64,000 nucleotides of DNA, taken from NCBI GenBank assembly GCA_019454045.1, contig SKCR01021123.1, positions 1 to 64,000 on the forward strand. Reading direction: 5' to 3'. The position numbers and the translations under genes are program-made. The DNA comes from Zanthoxylum bungeanum (lineage: Eukaryota; Streptophyta; Magnoliopsida; Sapindales; Rutaceae). Below are positions 55,101 to 64,000 of the stretch, in pieces. The stretch's first letter is position 1. Each line of letters starts with the position of its first letter. The notes beneath the pieces are model-generated. The model was not told the origin of the DNA. It ran no database searches and saw only the letters and a program-made list of their open reading frames with translations.

Positions 55101-55446
55101 ATGATTTAAATATTTTATTTTAATGTTTAATATTTAAATTAATATTTATTTATTTAATTTGGGATGTGTTTTATGGGCTTTGGGGAGCTAAATGGGCTGG
55201 ATGTGAGGCTAGCAGCAAAACAAAACCAGAATTACCGACACCGTTCGAACGCGCCCTCGAATGCGACACGAACACCCGCAATCTGTTTCCCGTTCGAACG
55301 AAGTAACGAACGCAGCACTAACGAAGACAGTGAGCTTGTTAATTCTGAATTTCCCCTTCCGATATCCGTTTCCCGCGGCTTCCGTGACTCAAAAGGTAGT
55401 TGTCTCCAAATAAGACTCCTCATCGGGTTTCACATGCGAAAATGCA
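52172..55446 (-). repeat. Tat/Ogre left LTR (3' LTR, about 3.3 kb)
   Basis: The right edge is placed by the polypurine tract and is approximate. It contains two copies of the 110-bp module, the CGTTCGAACG tandem array, repeated blocks with ACTAAGCCCATGCG, and a TATA-like box on the minus strand (CTATATAAAC, near 54773-54782). ORFs across the tandem repeats are artefacts of repetition. Confidence 0.8.
52845..53365. repeat. Tandem array with CGTTCGAACG palindromes in the Tat/Ogre LTR
   Basis: Starts as ~60-bp units and becomes ~122-bp units (CACGTTCGTATGGCG at about 52998, 53119 and 53243). Nearly every half-unit holds ACGCGTTCGAACG or a close variant, and alternate halves hold CCTGATGCATGATAAGGC. 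The partner array in the right LTR is at about 63385-63895. Confidence 0.9.
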
Positions 55447-56060
55447 ATGCCTATAGTCGCCCCCACTTTGATGGGGCTTGTGCAGTGTGTGACAGTGACA
55501 GTCCTATCAAAGTCTATGCAATGCATTTTTACTTACCTGGCTAGCTAGCTGTCCTGCTGAGCTGATACAGCAGTGGACCTCGATCCTGAGACGCATCTCG
55601 ATGCTACTGATGATGTGGGCCTCGACCCTGGGATGTATCCCAATACCTACAACCGACAACGGGGGCCTCGACCCTGGGACGCATCCCAATACCGCTGACA
55701 AAATGTGGGCCTCGACCCTGGGCGCATCCCGAAAATGATGGTGCAGTGGACCTCGATCCTGGGACGCATCCCAATAGCTGGAACCGACAACGGGGGCCTC
55801 GACCCTGAGACGCATCCCAATCCGCTGACAAAAAAATGGGCCTCGACCCTGGGACGCATCCCAAAAATGATGATGTGGAGCCTCGCTCCCCCCAGCCGAT
55901 ATGGCTTCGCCCCCAAGCTGACATGATGTGATGTGGAGGCCTCGCTCCCCAGCCGTATGGGGCCTCGCCCCCAAGCTGGTATGATTGACGGGACTTCGCC
56001 CTCCGAGACCCATACCCGGAACTTAACTTCATTGGGACCTCAATCTTCAGATTACTGCCT
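55447..56060. repeat. Tat/Ogre 3' UTR with ~60-bp tandem repeats
   Basis: From about 55570 to 55870 the motif GGGCCTCGACCCTGGGACGC with ATCCCAAT repeats every ~55-65 bp, and shorter GGCCTCGCTCCCC units follow to about 56000. Tat/Ogre elements are known for variable tandem repeats at this place. ORFs here with repeated GMRPRVEA-type peptides are not genes. Confidence 0.85.
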
Positions 56061-56366
56061 ATATCAAACACTGTGCTTTTACTATCTCTGATTGGCTTAC
56101 TGCTCGCTCTTTTCCGTCTTCAACACCTGTTTACACAAAACAGAACAAACACAAAATTTGCAATATAGGTTACGTGTATGCATGTATGCAGGAGTTTTCT
56201 TATTCCGTTGGGTATTAGGCCTTCCGCTGGCGACCAAGTCTCTCAAGCAAAGTATAACTTCAACCTGTCGACATTGATTGGTTCTGTGAATTCATTTCCT
56301 TCCGAGTCTGATAGCTTTACTGCTCCATTTCCCATGACTTTCTGAACGATGTAAGGTCCTTCCCAG

Positions 56367-59300
56367 TTAGGCCCTGATTTCCCTTTGGATCTGTCGTCGA
56401 CGGCCTCGACTGCTTAAGTACCAAATCACCCTTTTGATCTTTGTGGGACATACTTTCTTGTTGAATGCCCGAGCTAGTCTCTTCTGATACAACTGCATGT
56501 GATACAAAGACTTCGTTCTCTTCTCATCCAACAGTACTAACTGATCAAATCTCTGTGCGGCCCATTCCTGTTCTGGTAATTCTGCCTCTGCTAATACCCT
56601 CAGGGACTGTATTTCTACTTCTACTGGCAATACTGCTTCCATTCCGTAGACCAAGGAGTAAGGTGTTGCACCCGTTGCCGTTCTGACCGACGTTCTGTAC
56701 CCCCACAAAGCATACGGTAATTTCTCGGCCCAATCTCTACAATTTTCTGTCATCTTGGCTAAAATTGTCTTTATAGTCTTGTTGGCTGCCTCAACTGCCC
56801 CATTCGCCTACGGCCTGTACGGTGAGACTTGTGGTGGCCTATCCTATGCCTCTGTAACATTGCCTTCGTCGCTCCTTGAAACTGGACCCCGTTGTCTGTC
56901 ACTACATGATGCGGGTATACCATACCGACAAATGAGGTTCCGAGCTATGAACTTTGCCATCTGCTCGCTGTTTGTGTAACATTACGGAAGGATTCGCCTT
57001 CCACCCACTTTGAGAAGTAACTACTGCCACCATATGAAGCGATGCCCATTTGATGCATTTGGTCGAATTTCCCCAATCATATCAATTCCCCATGCTGCTG
57101 AGAACGGACACGGCTCTGACACCTGTGCAATTCTGTGTGCGGTATAGGTGATTCAAATTACCATGTGCTTGACATCAGTCATGACAGTGCTTTACATCTT
57201 CGCGCAGTCTGTTTCCATGGTCGACCAATAAAACCCTGTCTCACTATCTTGCGGGACAAGTTCAACCCATTTCATGTGCGGACCACATACCCCGGCATGT
57301 ACCTCTTCCATCACTTTCTGAGCTTCTTCTTTTCTCAAAACATTTCAACTGAATGCCGTTGGCTTGTCTTTTGTACAGTTCCCCTCTCAAAGTCACATAC
57401 TGGGAAGCCAACTTATGAATGGCTATTCTATCTTTTCTGCCCGCCCCTTCCGGGAATTCACCATGTTCCAGATACCTCTGAATGTCATAATAACCAAGGT
57501 TTACCGTCGTCAACCTAACTTCCAGAATTCTTTCTGTCTCATAAGCAGGTTACTTGCGTTGTGTGTCACCAACGGTCTCAACACTAACTTCTCTGGATTT
57601 TCCCAAGTCGCTGCTAGTGTAGCCAATGCATCTGCCATCTGATTTCTTCTCTCGGTAGGTGCTGAAAACTTATACTCGGGGATAACCTGTGCCAATTTTC
57701 TGAGGTGAAAAAGATAAGGCTTCAACCGTTCCTCTTTCAATTCCCATTCTCCTCGCATCTGCTGGACTACCAACATAGAATCTCCGTAGATTTCCACCAC
57801 TCCCGGCCTTCAAGGCTATCAATGTTGTCAAACCAAAGGCACATGCTTCGTACTCGGCCATGTTGTTAGTTACCCTGAATGTCAACCTCTTGGCCAAAGG
57901 CAAAGTCTCTCCCTCAGGGTTACTATCACGATCCCAATTCCGGCTCCCTTGTAATTCACTGCCCCGTCGAAATACATCTTCCATCTCTGAACTGTTATTG
58001 CTTGGATCTCTTCATCTGGAAACTCAAACTTATACTGATCCCCCTCAACAGGTTGCAATGCCAGAAACTCCGCTACTGCTCGTCCCTGATCACCTTGGAG
58101 GTAGATACTCTCTGAGGAACCTTTCCAATGCCTCAATATGCCCAACTCTCGTTTCTGATTTCACCATCATGTTATCCACATAACCTCAATCTCTTGTGCA
58201 TCAAGTCATGGAAGAGTGTAGTGGCCATCCGCTGATAAGTAGTTCCTGCATTCTTAAGCCCAAACAGCATTACCTTGTAACAATAGGTACCCCACTCGGT
58301 AAAAATGCAGTCTTGTGTTTATCTTCCTCAGCCATGAGAACCTGATTGTACCCTGAAAATCCATCTGCAAATGAATACATAGCCAGACAAAGCCGTACTA
58401 TCAACCAGAACATCTATATGCGGCAAAGGGAAATCATCTTTCGGACAAGCTTTATTGAGATCTCTGTAGTCTACACACATTCTGACTTTCCCATCTTTCT
58501 TCGGCACTGGCACTATATTAGCCAACCACTCTGGATATTTTACTACTTCCAGGAACCCCACATCTATCTGTTTCTTGACTTCCTCTCTGACTTTCTCAGC
58601 CCATTCCGGTCTCATCCGTCGAAGTTCTGCTTTAATGGCCTCATATTCTGATAAGTTGGTATTGTGTGCTGGGCAATGTTCCTGTCTACCCCGGGCATGT
58701 CCTCATAAGACCAAGCAAATACTTTGGCATATCTGACCAACACTTCTTCTAGTTTTCTCCCTTTCTTCGGAGGTTGGTTACTTCACTTGCAATTAAAATT
58801 TCTTTGGGGTTCTCAAGTGTACCCAGTTACATGCAATAGTTCTGGCTGAACTGATGTAAATATGCTTGATTCATGCAATTGAGTGCCGAGTAAACTGAAA
58901 TGACTCAGGCAAGTAAGCAAAAGAAATGTCTTTATTATTGGATAATGCGGAAGTACATTCAAACAAATCAGGAAGGTAAATGTCTTCATCATCTAGGACA
59001 CTTCTTCCTCTGCAATCAGGTCTTCCTCAGGCTTTTCATCCTCTCCCAGAGTCAGGCTCTCTAACTTCATCATTCCTCCTCCCAAATCTCTTTCCACAGC
59101 TTCTCCAGTCAGTGGTTTCTCACCCAACCAATCCTGGAAGATCTCAACCCAGGCACCACAATCCCATTGACTTCCCAGGTTCAGGCTCTCCTTGATACCC
59201 TGAAGCTTTCACAAAGCACTCCATCAGTCTCGGGCCCTTTTTCTTGACCTTTGGCTTTTCTTCGTCAGATTTGTACCCCAAACCCTTCCGAGTAGTCTGT

Positions 59301-59967
59301 CCTCTGAAATCCGGCAATTTTGAACCTTTACTTGGCTCAAACTTCATTTTCTCCCTAATCCTCTAGCCACTCTAGGATCCACCCACTCCTCAAAAGTGGC
59401 TGATACCTGGAACCTCGTGAAAGGTAGTATCTCCAAGGCAGCCACGGCATTATCTAACTCGGCCCGGATGGTAACAATTTCTCCCTCATACGGGAACTTG
59501 ATCATCTGATGCAAGGTGGAAGGCACGCCCCCAAGTTTGTGAAACCAAGGCCGTCCCAACAATAAGGCAAAAGTGGCCGGGATGTCCAGCACTGTGAACT
59601 CAACCTCATCTTCAATCGGCCCTACCTTGACCATAGCCACAAAGGTACCCTCAACTCCCCGCTTACTGTCATCATAAGCTTTAATAGTCATACTGGAGGG
59701 GTCCAAGTCTGTTGCTTTCATACCCAACCTTGCCAGAATTTTCAACGGGCACACATTGATGGACGAACCGTCATCCACCATCACACATGAAGTTTTCTTG
59801 CCCCTTACTTCGGCCCTGATAAATAGAGGCCTATTATGATTCCTCCCCTCCGGCGGGAGATCATCCTCAGAAAAAGATATCTGCAAAGCCTCCTTCTGAA
59901 CTGACCCAACAAACATTGCGGGGTTGGCATCCTCCGGTACCACAATCTTGCTCAAGGCCTCAACCAT
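56367..59967 (-). pseudogene. pol: Tat/Ogre pol: protease, RT (truncated), extra RNase H, integrase
   Basis: Protease (59967-59344) contains CVMVDDGSSINVCPL and TFALLLGRPW. RT (about 58620-58150) contains EVVKYPEWLANIVPVPKKDG, VDYRDLNKACPKDDFPLPHI and a variant YVDNMM site, then breaks off. The rest of RT and the classical RNase H, about 1 kb, are missing. The extra RNase H follows (QRWKMYFDGAVNYKGAGIGI, NNMAEYEACAFGL, IYGDSMLVVQQMRGEWE, NQMADALATLA). The integrase zinc region and core are decayed, but WGYRTSVRTATGATPYSLVY near its C-terminal end is clear. Several frameshifts and stops are present. The element is not autonomous. Confidence 0.8.
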
Positions 59968-60685
59968 AGCCTGTCTATGCTCCCGAGATGCACATAATAG
60001 TTCCCCAGATACTCACTTGTGCTTAGTCTTCCTCAATTGCCTCAGCACTATATCCCCTTCAGTATTTCTGCAGCCTCAACCACTTCTCTACCATCTGTCA
60101 AAGCTTCCTTACCCTTTTCCGCCATATCATTGTAAAAACGACCGCTACGTGTCATTCCCCTTACTTCCTCCTCATCACTTGCTAGAGAAATCAAGCCAAA
60201 GTTATTCTTCTGCTCAAACTCATCCTCACTAGTGCTATCCCAGATTCCCAGGCAAAAGGCTTGAGGGTGAAAGGATTTTAGGACAAGGTCTTCTGGAAGG
60301 CCAGAGTTGATCATATAGGCTGGTGGTGGTACGGCACGGTAGTTGGGTAAGGGATTTCTGTGTGTATCAGGCTGTTCTGTTTCTGGGTTGGGTATTTTCT
60401 TGGAGTCTATCAGGTCTTGGACTTCATGGCGAAGTCGGGCGGGCGCAGTGTCGGTGTCATGGCCTTTTTGTTGGTGGAAGTGGCAATAAAGGCTTAGGTT
60501 ATAATGTGGTGGTAGGGATTGGGTAATGGTTTGGTATCAAGGGTTTTAAAAGCCATTGCCTCTTCAATTCTCTAGCACCTTAGACATGGGCCTTCCCAAG
60601 TTGGAAAACTGCCTGTTCCGGATAGCAGCAATTCAGCAGAAAGAAACGGGCTTTGTTCCCGATGTTCCCCCAATGGGCCTCCTGT

Positions 60686-61547
60686 TCAGACCATAGAATT
60701 TTCTATTCTGGCCTCTTCTTCCTCAATATCCATGACAGTTTCCCTCAACTGCCGAAAGTCTGCAATCATGGAGGTCATCCTCCTCAACTTGCCGTAAATG
60801 GAGGGCTTGGTGCCCTTGATAATCATCTTGATCTGATCCTTCTCCGAAGGCCTAGTCTGCATTTTCAATAACTGACCCCTCCACCGGTCCACATACTCCT
60901 TAAAACTCTCCTCCGCTTTCTGCTAACATTCTCCAGATCACGGAGTGACAAATCAATCTCAAGTCAGTGACATACTGTTTCAGGAAAGCATAAGCTAACT
61001 CCCTCCAATCTTCCTTCACTTTCTTCTCCAAACTGTGGTACCATACCACGGGAGCTCCTTCAAGTGACATTCCAAACATTTTCTGTACCTGGCGCTGAGA
61101 TAAGCCAACTGAACTCATGACCGATACAAACTGTCGGAGATGCACCCTCGGATCCCCATTCCCGTTGAACTTAGCCATATCTGGCATCTTGAACTGTGCA
61201 GGCAACTGTTCCTCAAAAGTCAATGTGTCATAATCCAGCAAATCCTCATTCTTACCCCTCATCTTGCGGGTAACTGACTCAACCTGATCCCGAAGTTTCT
61301 GTAACTCTGTCTGAGACCCAGATACTCTGCCTGCTGCATACTCTGCCATATCATCATCAAAAGCGGGGGTATCATCCCCTAATCTGTTCGGAGATTCCTC
61401 TTGCCTCACATCCCCAGAATGAACCCCGGCACGAGACCCAGCTATACCAGCCATAGCAGTAGTCAAAGCCTGCAACTGTTCAGTGATCTTGGCGAGACCA
61501 CTCTCTAACTGATCCATACGGGACACCTCATTATCGGATTCACTCAT
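60686..61547 (-). pseudogene. gag: Tat/Ogre gag, frameshifted
   Basis: The likely start is the ATG at 61547 (MSESDNEVSRMDQLESGLAK); the frame is open upstream to 61664. A coiled-coil N-terminus is followed by the retrotransposon capsid domain: MAKFNGNGDPRVHLRQFVSV, GAPVVWYHSLEKK, WRELAYAFLKQYV. A frameshift near 60900 leads into EESFKEYVDRWRGQLLKM and EKDQIKMIIKGTKPSIYGKL, the C-terminal half of the same domain. The order and motifs match Tat-clade Gag. A further stretch (60048-60314) continues gag-protease linker sequence. Confidence 0.75.
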
Positions 61548-61664
61548 ACTTGTTCTTTTAGTGAGCCTTGTCCCTTCTCTAACCCAAACGGTATCTATGT
61601 TGTCTTTTAGAGACATAGACGGTGTTAACATGATATATGTATGCATGAGGTGCATGAGATGCAT

Positions 61665-62709
61665 GTAACATATAACATACTAAATAAAATTCTCAAACAA
61701 ATCGGCCTATTATCATTTTAGAAGCTTTTGGGACAACTGTCATAAGGGTGAACTCGTCCCAGTTTAAATGGCCCAACGAGTTCATGTCTTATGGCAAAGA
61801 GCCCAACTAAATCCAAATGATAATATTCCGAAAACAAGCACAAGATGGCCCATCAATCACTTAGAAGCTTTGGCCCAATAGTCATGAAATATGTTCTTGT
61901 CCCAGTTTAAATGGCCCAACAAACCCATATCCCATGACAAATGGTCCAAATGGATCCAAACGATGATGTTCCCAAACACAATCATAGAAGGGAGATAATG
62001 ACAACATAACATAATAATTTTTACATAATGGCCCATCAACATTTCAGAAGCCTTGGGCCTAATAGTCATACAGTACGAACTTGCCCCAGTTTAAATGGCC
62101 CAGCAAGCCCGCATTTCTGACAATAGTCCAACTGCATCCAAATGAGGATGGTCCATAAGCACATTCTCAAGGAAATAATTGTTACTCTAACCATATAAAC
62201 CAGTCTATGGTGGATTTGCAAGAGTATGGACAAAGGCTCTCACTGGCGAAGGATAGCCCACAACTAGGTCTCCCCACTCAAGGGTTCAAGCGACCAAGTG
62301 AGCGTATCCTTTTTTATACACTAAGGTACGTGCCAATGAGCTATGGTGTGTGACGGACTGTCAAATGGATTTCCCGTTGTAGATCCCCCAGAGGGAAGGT
62401 GGAGCGAGGCTCACTTAAATACCCAAGCCTCTTAGGCTCTTATCGCTTGTTGTCAGGAATAAACAACGAGTCCTCCAAATTAGTCCATCACAAAGGCTAC
62501 GAGTATATGGCCATATAGGTGTCCTCACAGCTTTTCCTTCTAGAAAGGTAGTGAGTGAAGGAAGACACCAAACCATTACCTAGCCTCAAAGTGCCCTTGA
62601 TTAAACCCCCACTTAATCCACTATAGACATGGTCAATTAAAACATAAATCCCAACATTACAAGACAATATTTCGGGGCCAACTTTCTATCCCCAGTGGAG
62701 TCGCCAGAC
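61665..62709. other. Tat/Ogre leader between primer site and gag
   Basis: Three imperfect units (about 61700, 61850, 62030) repeat CCCAGTTTAAATGGCCCA and a following TCCAAATG-rich block. The 230-bp module shared with the LOG-carrying element lies at about 62365-62590. No gene is seen. Confidence 0.7.
62689..62706 (-). promoter_or_regulatory. Tat/Ogre primer-binding site
   Basis: The + strand TCCCCAGTGGAGTCGCCA ends in CCA and lies 3 bp from the LTR edge at 62710, as expected for the complement of a tRNA 3' end. I have not verified the isoacceptor. Confidence 0.75.
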
Positions 62710-64000
62710 TGTAGGACACAGGACATGGGCGACGTCGTTCCTAGGCTTGCGGCCTAGTTGGGAAGTATTAAATAACATGGAGTCGCCACCCGGTGTGAAC
62801 CGGGACAAAGATTTAAGGCCGCACTCACCTCTCGCAAGGGAAGACCTCAAATCGTTGGGTTCGGAATGGTCCCTTACTCATGTCACTTGTAATGAAAGGA
62901 TTTATGTGATAATTTAATCAAGCTTAAGTAACGCTTATTTCCAAGAGTACCATGCTTCTAAATTCTCATATGCAAAATAAAACTTATGTGCACATTTTCA
63001 CATATATCTCACATTTAAAATTGCATGCTTAACATATATCAAGATAGCAACAAACATACAACTTTATTTACATATCACATTCAGGAAAACAACAACGCGC
63101 ATATTACAATACAAGCACACATATTACCATACAAGCACACATGTGGGCACTTTTCCAAGCGGTACATGGAATTGTAGTCCAAGTACAGACCGCACTACCG
63201 TCCATTCGGAATCGGCTATGGAATTTACTTCTGGGTTTCCATCCGATATACCACAAGGAATAATACTCAAATGTTATCATGACATAAGCATATGAATTGT
63301 AATACATTAACATATTTGCACAAGAAAGATCAACCAAGAGGCAATTATGCATGAATATAATAAGACAGACTCAGTTCAGTGTGTGCACGTTCGTGTGCGT
63401 TCGAACGGAAATGAAACAGAATGCTCACATTCGAGTAGCGTTCATAAACGCGTTCGAACGAAAATGAAACAGAATGCTCGCGTTCGAGTAGCGTTCGTAA
63501 ACGCGTTCGAACGGAAATGAAACAGAATGCTCACGTTCGTATGGCGTTTGATAACGCGTTCGAACGGATTGAGACCTGATGCATGATAAGGCAAAATGTA
63601 TGCGCGTTCGAGTTGCGTTCGTAAACGCGTTCGAACGTAAATGAAACAGAATGCTCACGTTCGTATGGCGTTTGATAACGCGTTCGAACGGAAATGAGAC
63701 CTGATGCATGATAAGGCAAAATGTATGCGCGTTCGAGTTGCGTTCGTAAACGCGTTCGAACGTAAATGAAACATAATGCTCACGTTCGTATGGCGTTTGT
63801 TAACGCGTTCGAACGGAAATGAGACCTGATGCATGATAAGGCAAAATGTATGCGCATTCGAGTTGCGTTCGTAAACGCGTTCGAACGGAAACAGACCTGA
63901 TGCATGAAATGGGATGCAATACATAAACACGAAATAAAGGGGCGCGGCGAAGCACTGTCGTAAAGGTGGCCTTTTGGGGCTCTTGATCTCTCAAAGAGAG
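62710..64000 (-). repeat. Tat/Ogre right LTR (5' LTR), partial
   Basis: Near-identical to 52172-53460. It includes one copy of the 110-bp module (63156-63260) and the CGTTCGAACG array (about 63385-63895), and is cut by the window end. Confidence 0.9.

Larger units (their letters stand above)
52172..64000 (-). mobile_element. Tat/Ogre-type gypsy LTR retrotransposon, 5' LTR runs off window
   Basis: The left LTR (52172 to about 55446) and the partial right LTR (62710 to the window end) are near-identical and begin TGTAGGACACAGG. The primer site at 62689-62706 (+ strand TCCCCAGTGGAGTCGCCA) adjoins the right LTR. A polypurine tract (minus AAAGTGGGGGCGA) adjoins the left LTR. The order on the minus strand is leader, gag, protease, RT, an extra RNase H, integrase, tandem-repeat 3' UTR. 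An RNase H after RT and before integrase with a Tat-type Gag identifies the Tat/Ogre clade. RT and the first RNase H are partly deleted. Its left flank is ACTGT (52167-52171); the right TSD is outside. Confidence 0.85.

Noticed and set aside
55507..56071. Overlapping ORFs of 155-168 aa with repeated GMRPRVEAP peptides
   Set aside because: All frames are open because the ~60-bp DNA unit repeats; the region is the 3' UTR of a Tat/Ogre element.

Overview
The window is AT-rich nuclear DNA of a flowering plant, most likely a eudicot. This rests on spliced plant genes (GlcAT14-type glucuronosyltransferase, RING-H2 ligase, defensin-like peptide), plant Ty1/copia and Ty3/gypsy elements with tRNA primer sites, a hAT-like element with perfect 8-bp target duplications, a tRNA-derived SINE and a PB1-like ORF of the plant Mutator type. 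Genus cannot be assigned from sequence alone. Host genes are few; most of the window is nested transposons that can be peeled apart by target-site duplications (TSDs).

1-12.5 kb, gene-bearing end: the 3' exons of a GlcAT14-like gene (1216-2342), a dispersed repeat (3444-5405) carrying a hAT-like insertion and a small Mutator-type MITE, a two-exon secreted cysteine-rich peptide gene (5748-6080), a 2.5-kb solo LTR with perfect TSD (6510-9018) just upstream of a TATA/CT-rich leader, four ~132-bp tandem repeats and a 5'-truncated RING-H2 gene (10665-12155).

12.5-22.9 kb: a gag-only copia element (Copia-1, 12539-17686), an old LTR fragment, a SINE, an array of about nine ~170-bp repeats (19930-21505), two perfect palindromes, and a second copy of the dispersed repeat that lacks the hAT insertion.

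22.9-42.3 kb: that second copy is split by a terminal-inverted-repeat element of about 2.8 kb when emptied. It holds two convergent genes, a PB1-like acidic protein (33075-33965, open) and a GRF-zinc-finger/coiled-coil protein (40158 to 34038, minus, broken). It was expanded by Copia-2 (23576-32869), Copia-3 (34473-39944) and a solo LTR (40469-42320).

42.4-64 kb: Copia-4 starts at 42456. It is interrupted by a non-autonomous Athila-like gypsy element (45131-51932) with a tRNA-Asp primer site, an intact gag-like ORF and an intact intronless LOG (cytokinin-activating phosphoribohydrolase) ORF in place of pol. Copia-4 is interrupted again by a Tat/Ogre-type gypsy element (52172 to beyond the window) with a 3.3-kb LTR. 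All long elements with coding capacity lie on the minus strand.

The points most worth attention are the LOG gene inside an LTR retrotransposon whose LTR carries evenly spaced G-boxes upstream of its TATA box, and the two-gene convergent TIR element, whose layout recalls maize MuDR but which has no visible transposase.
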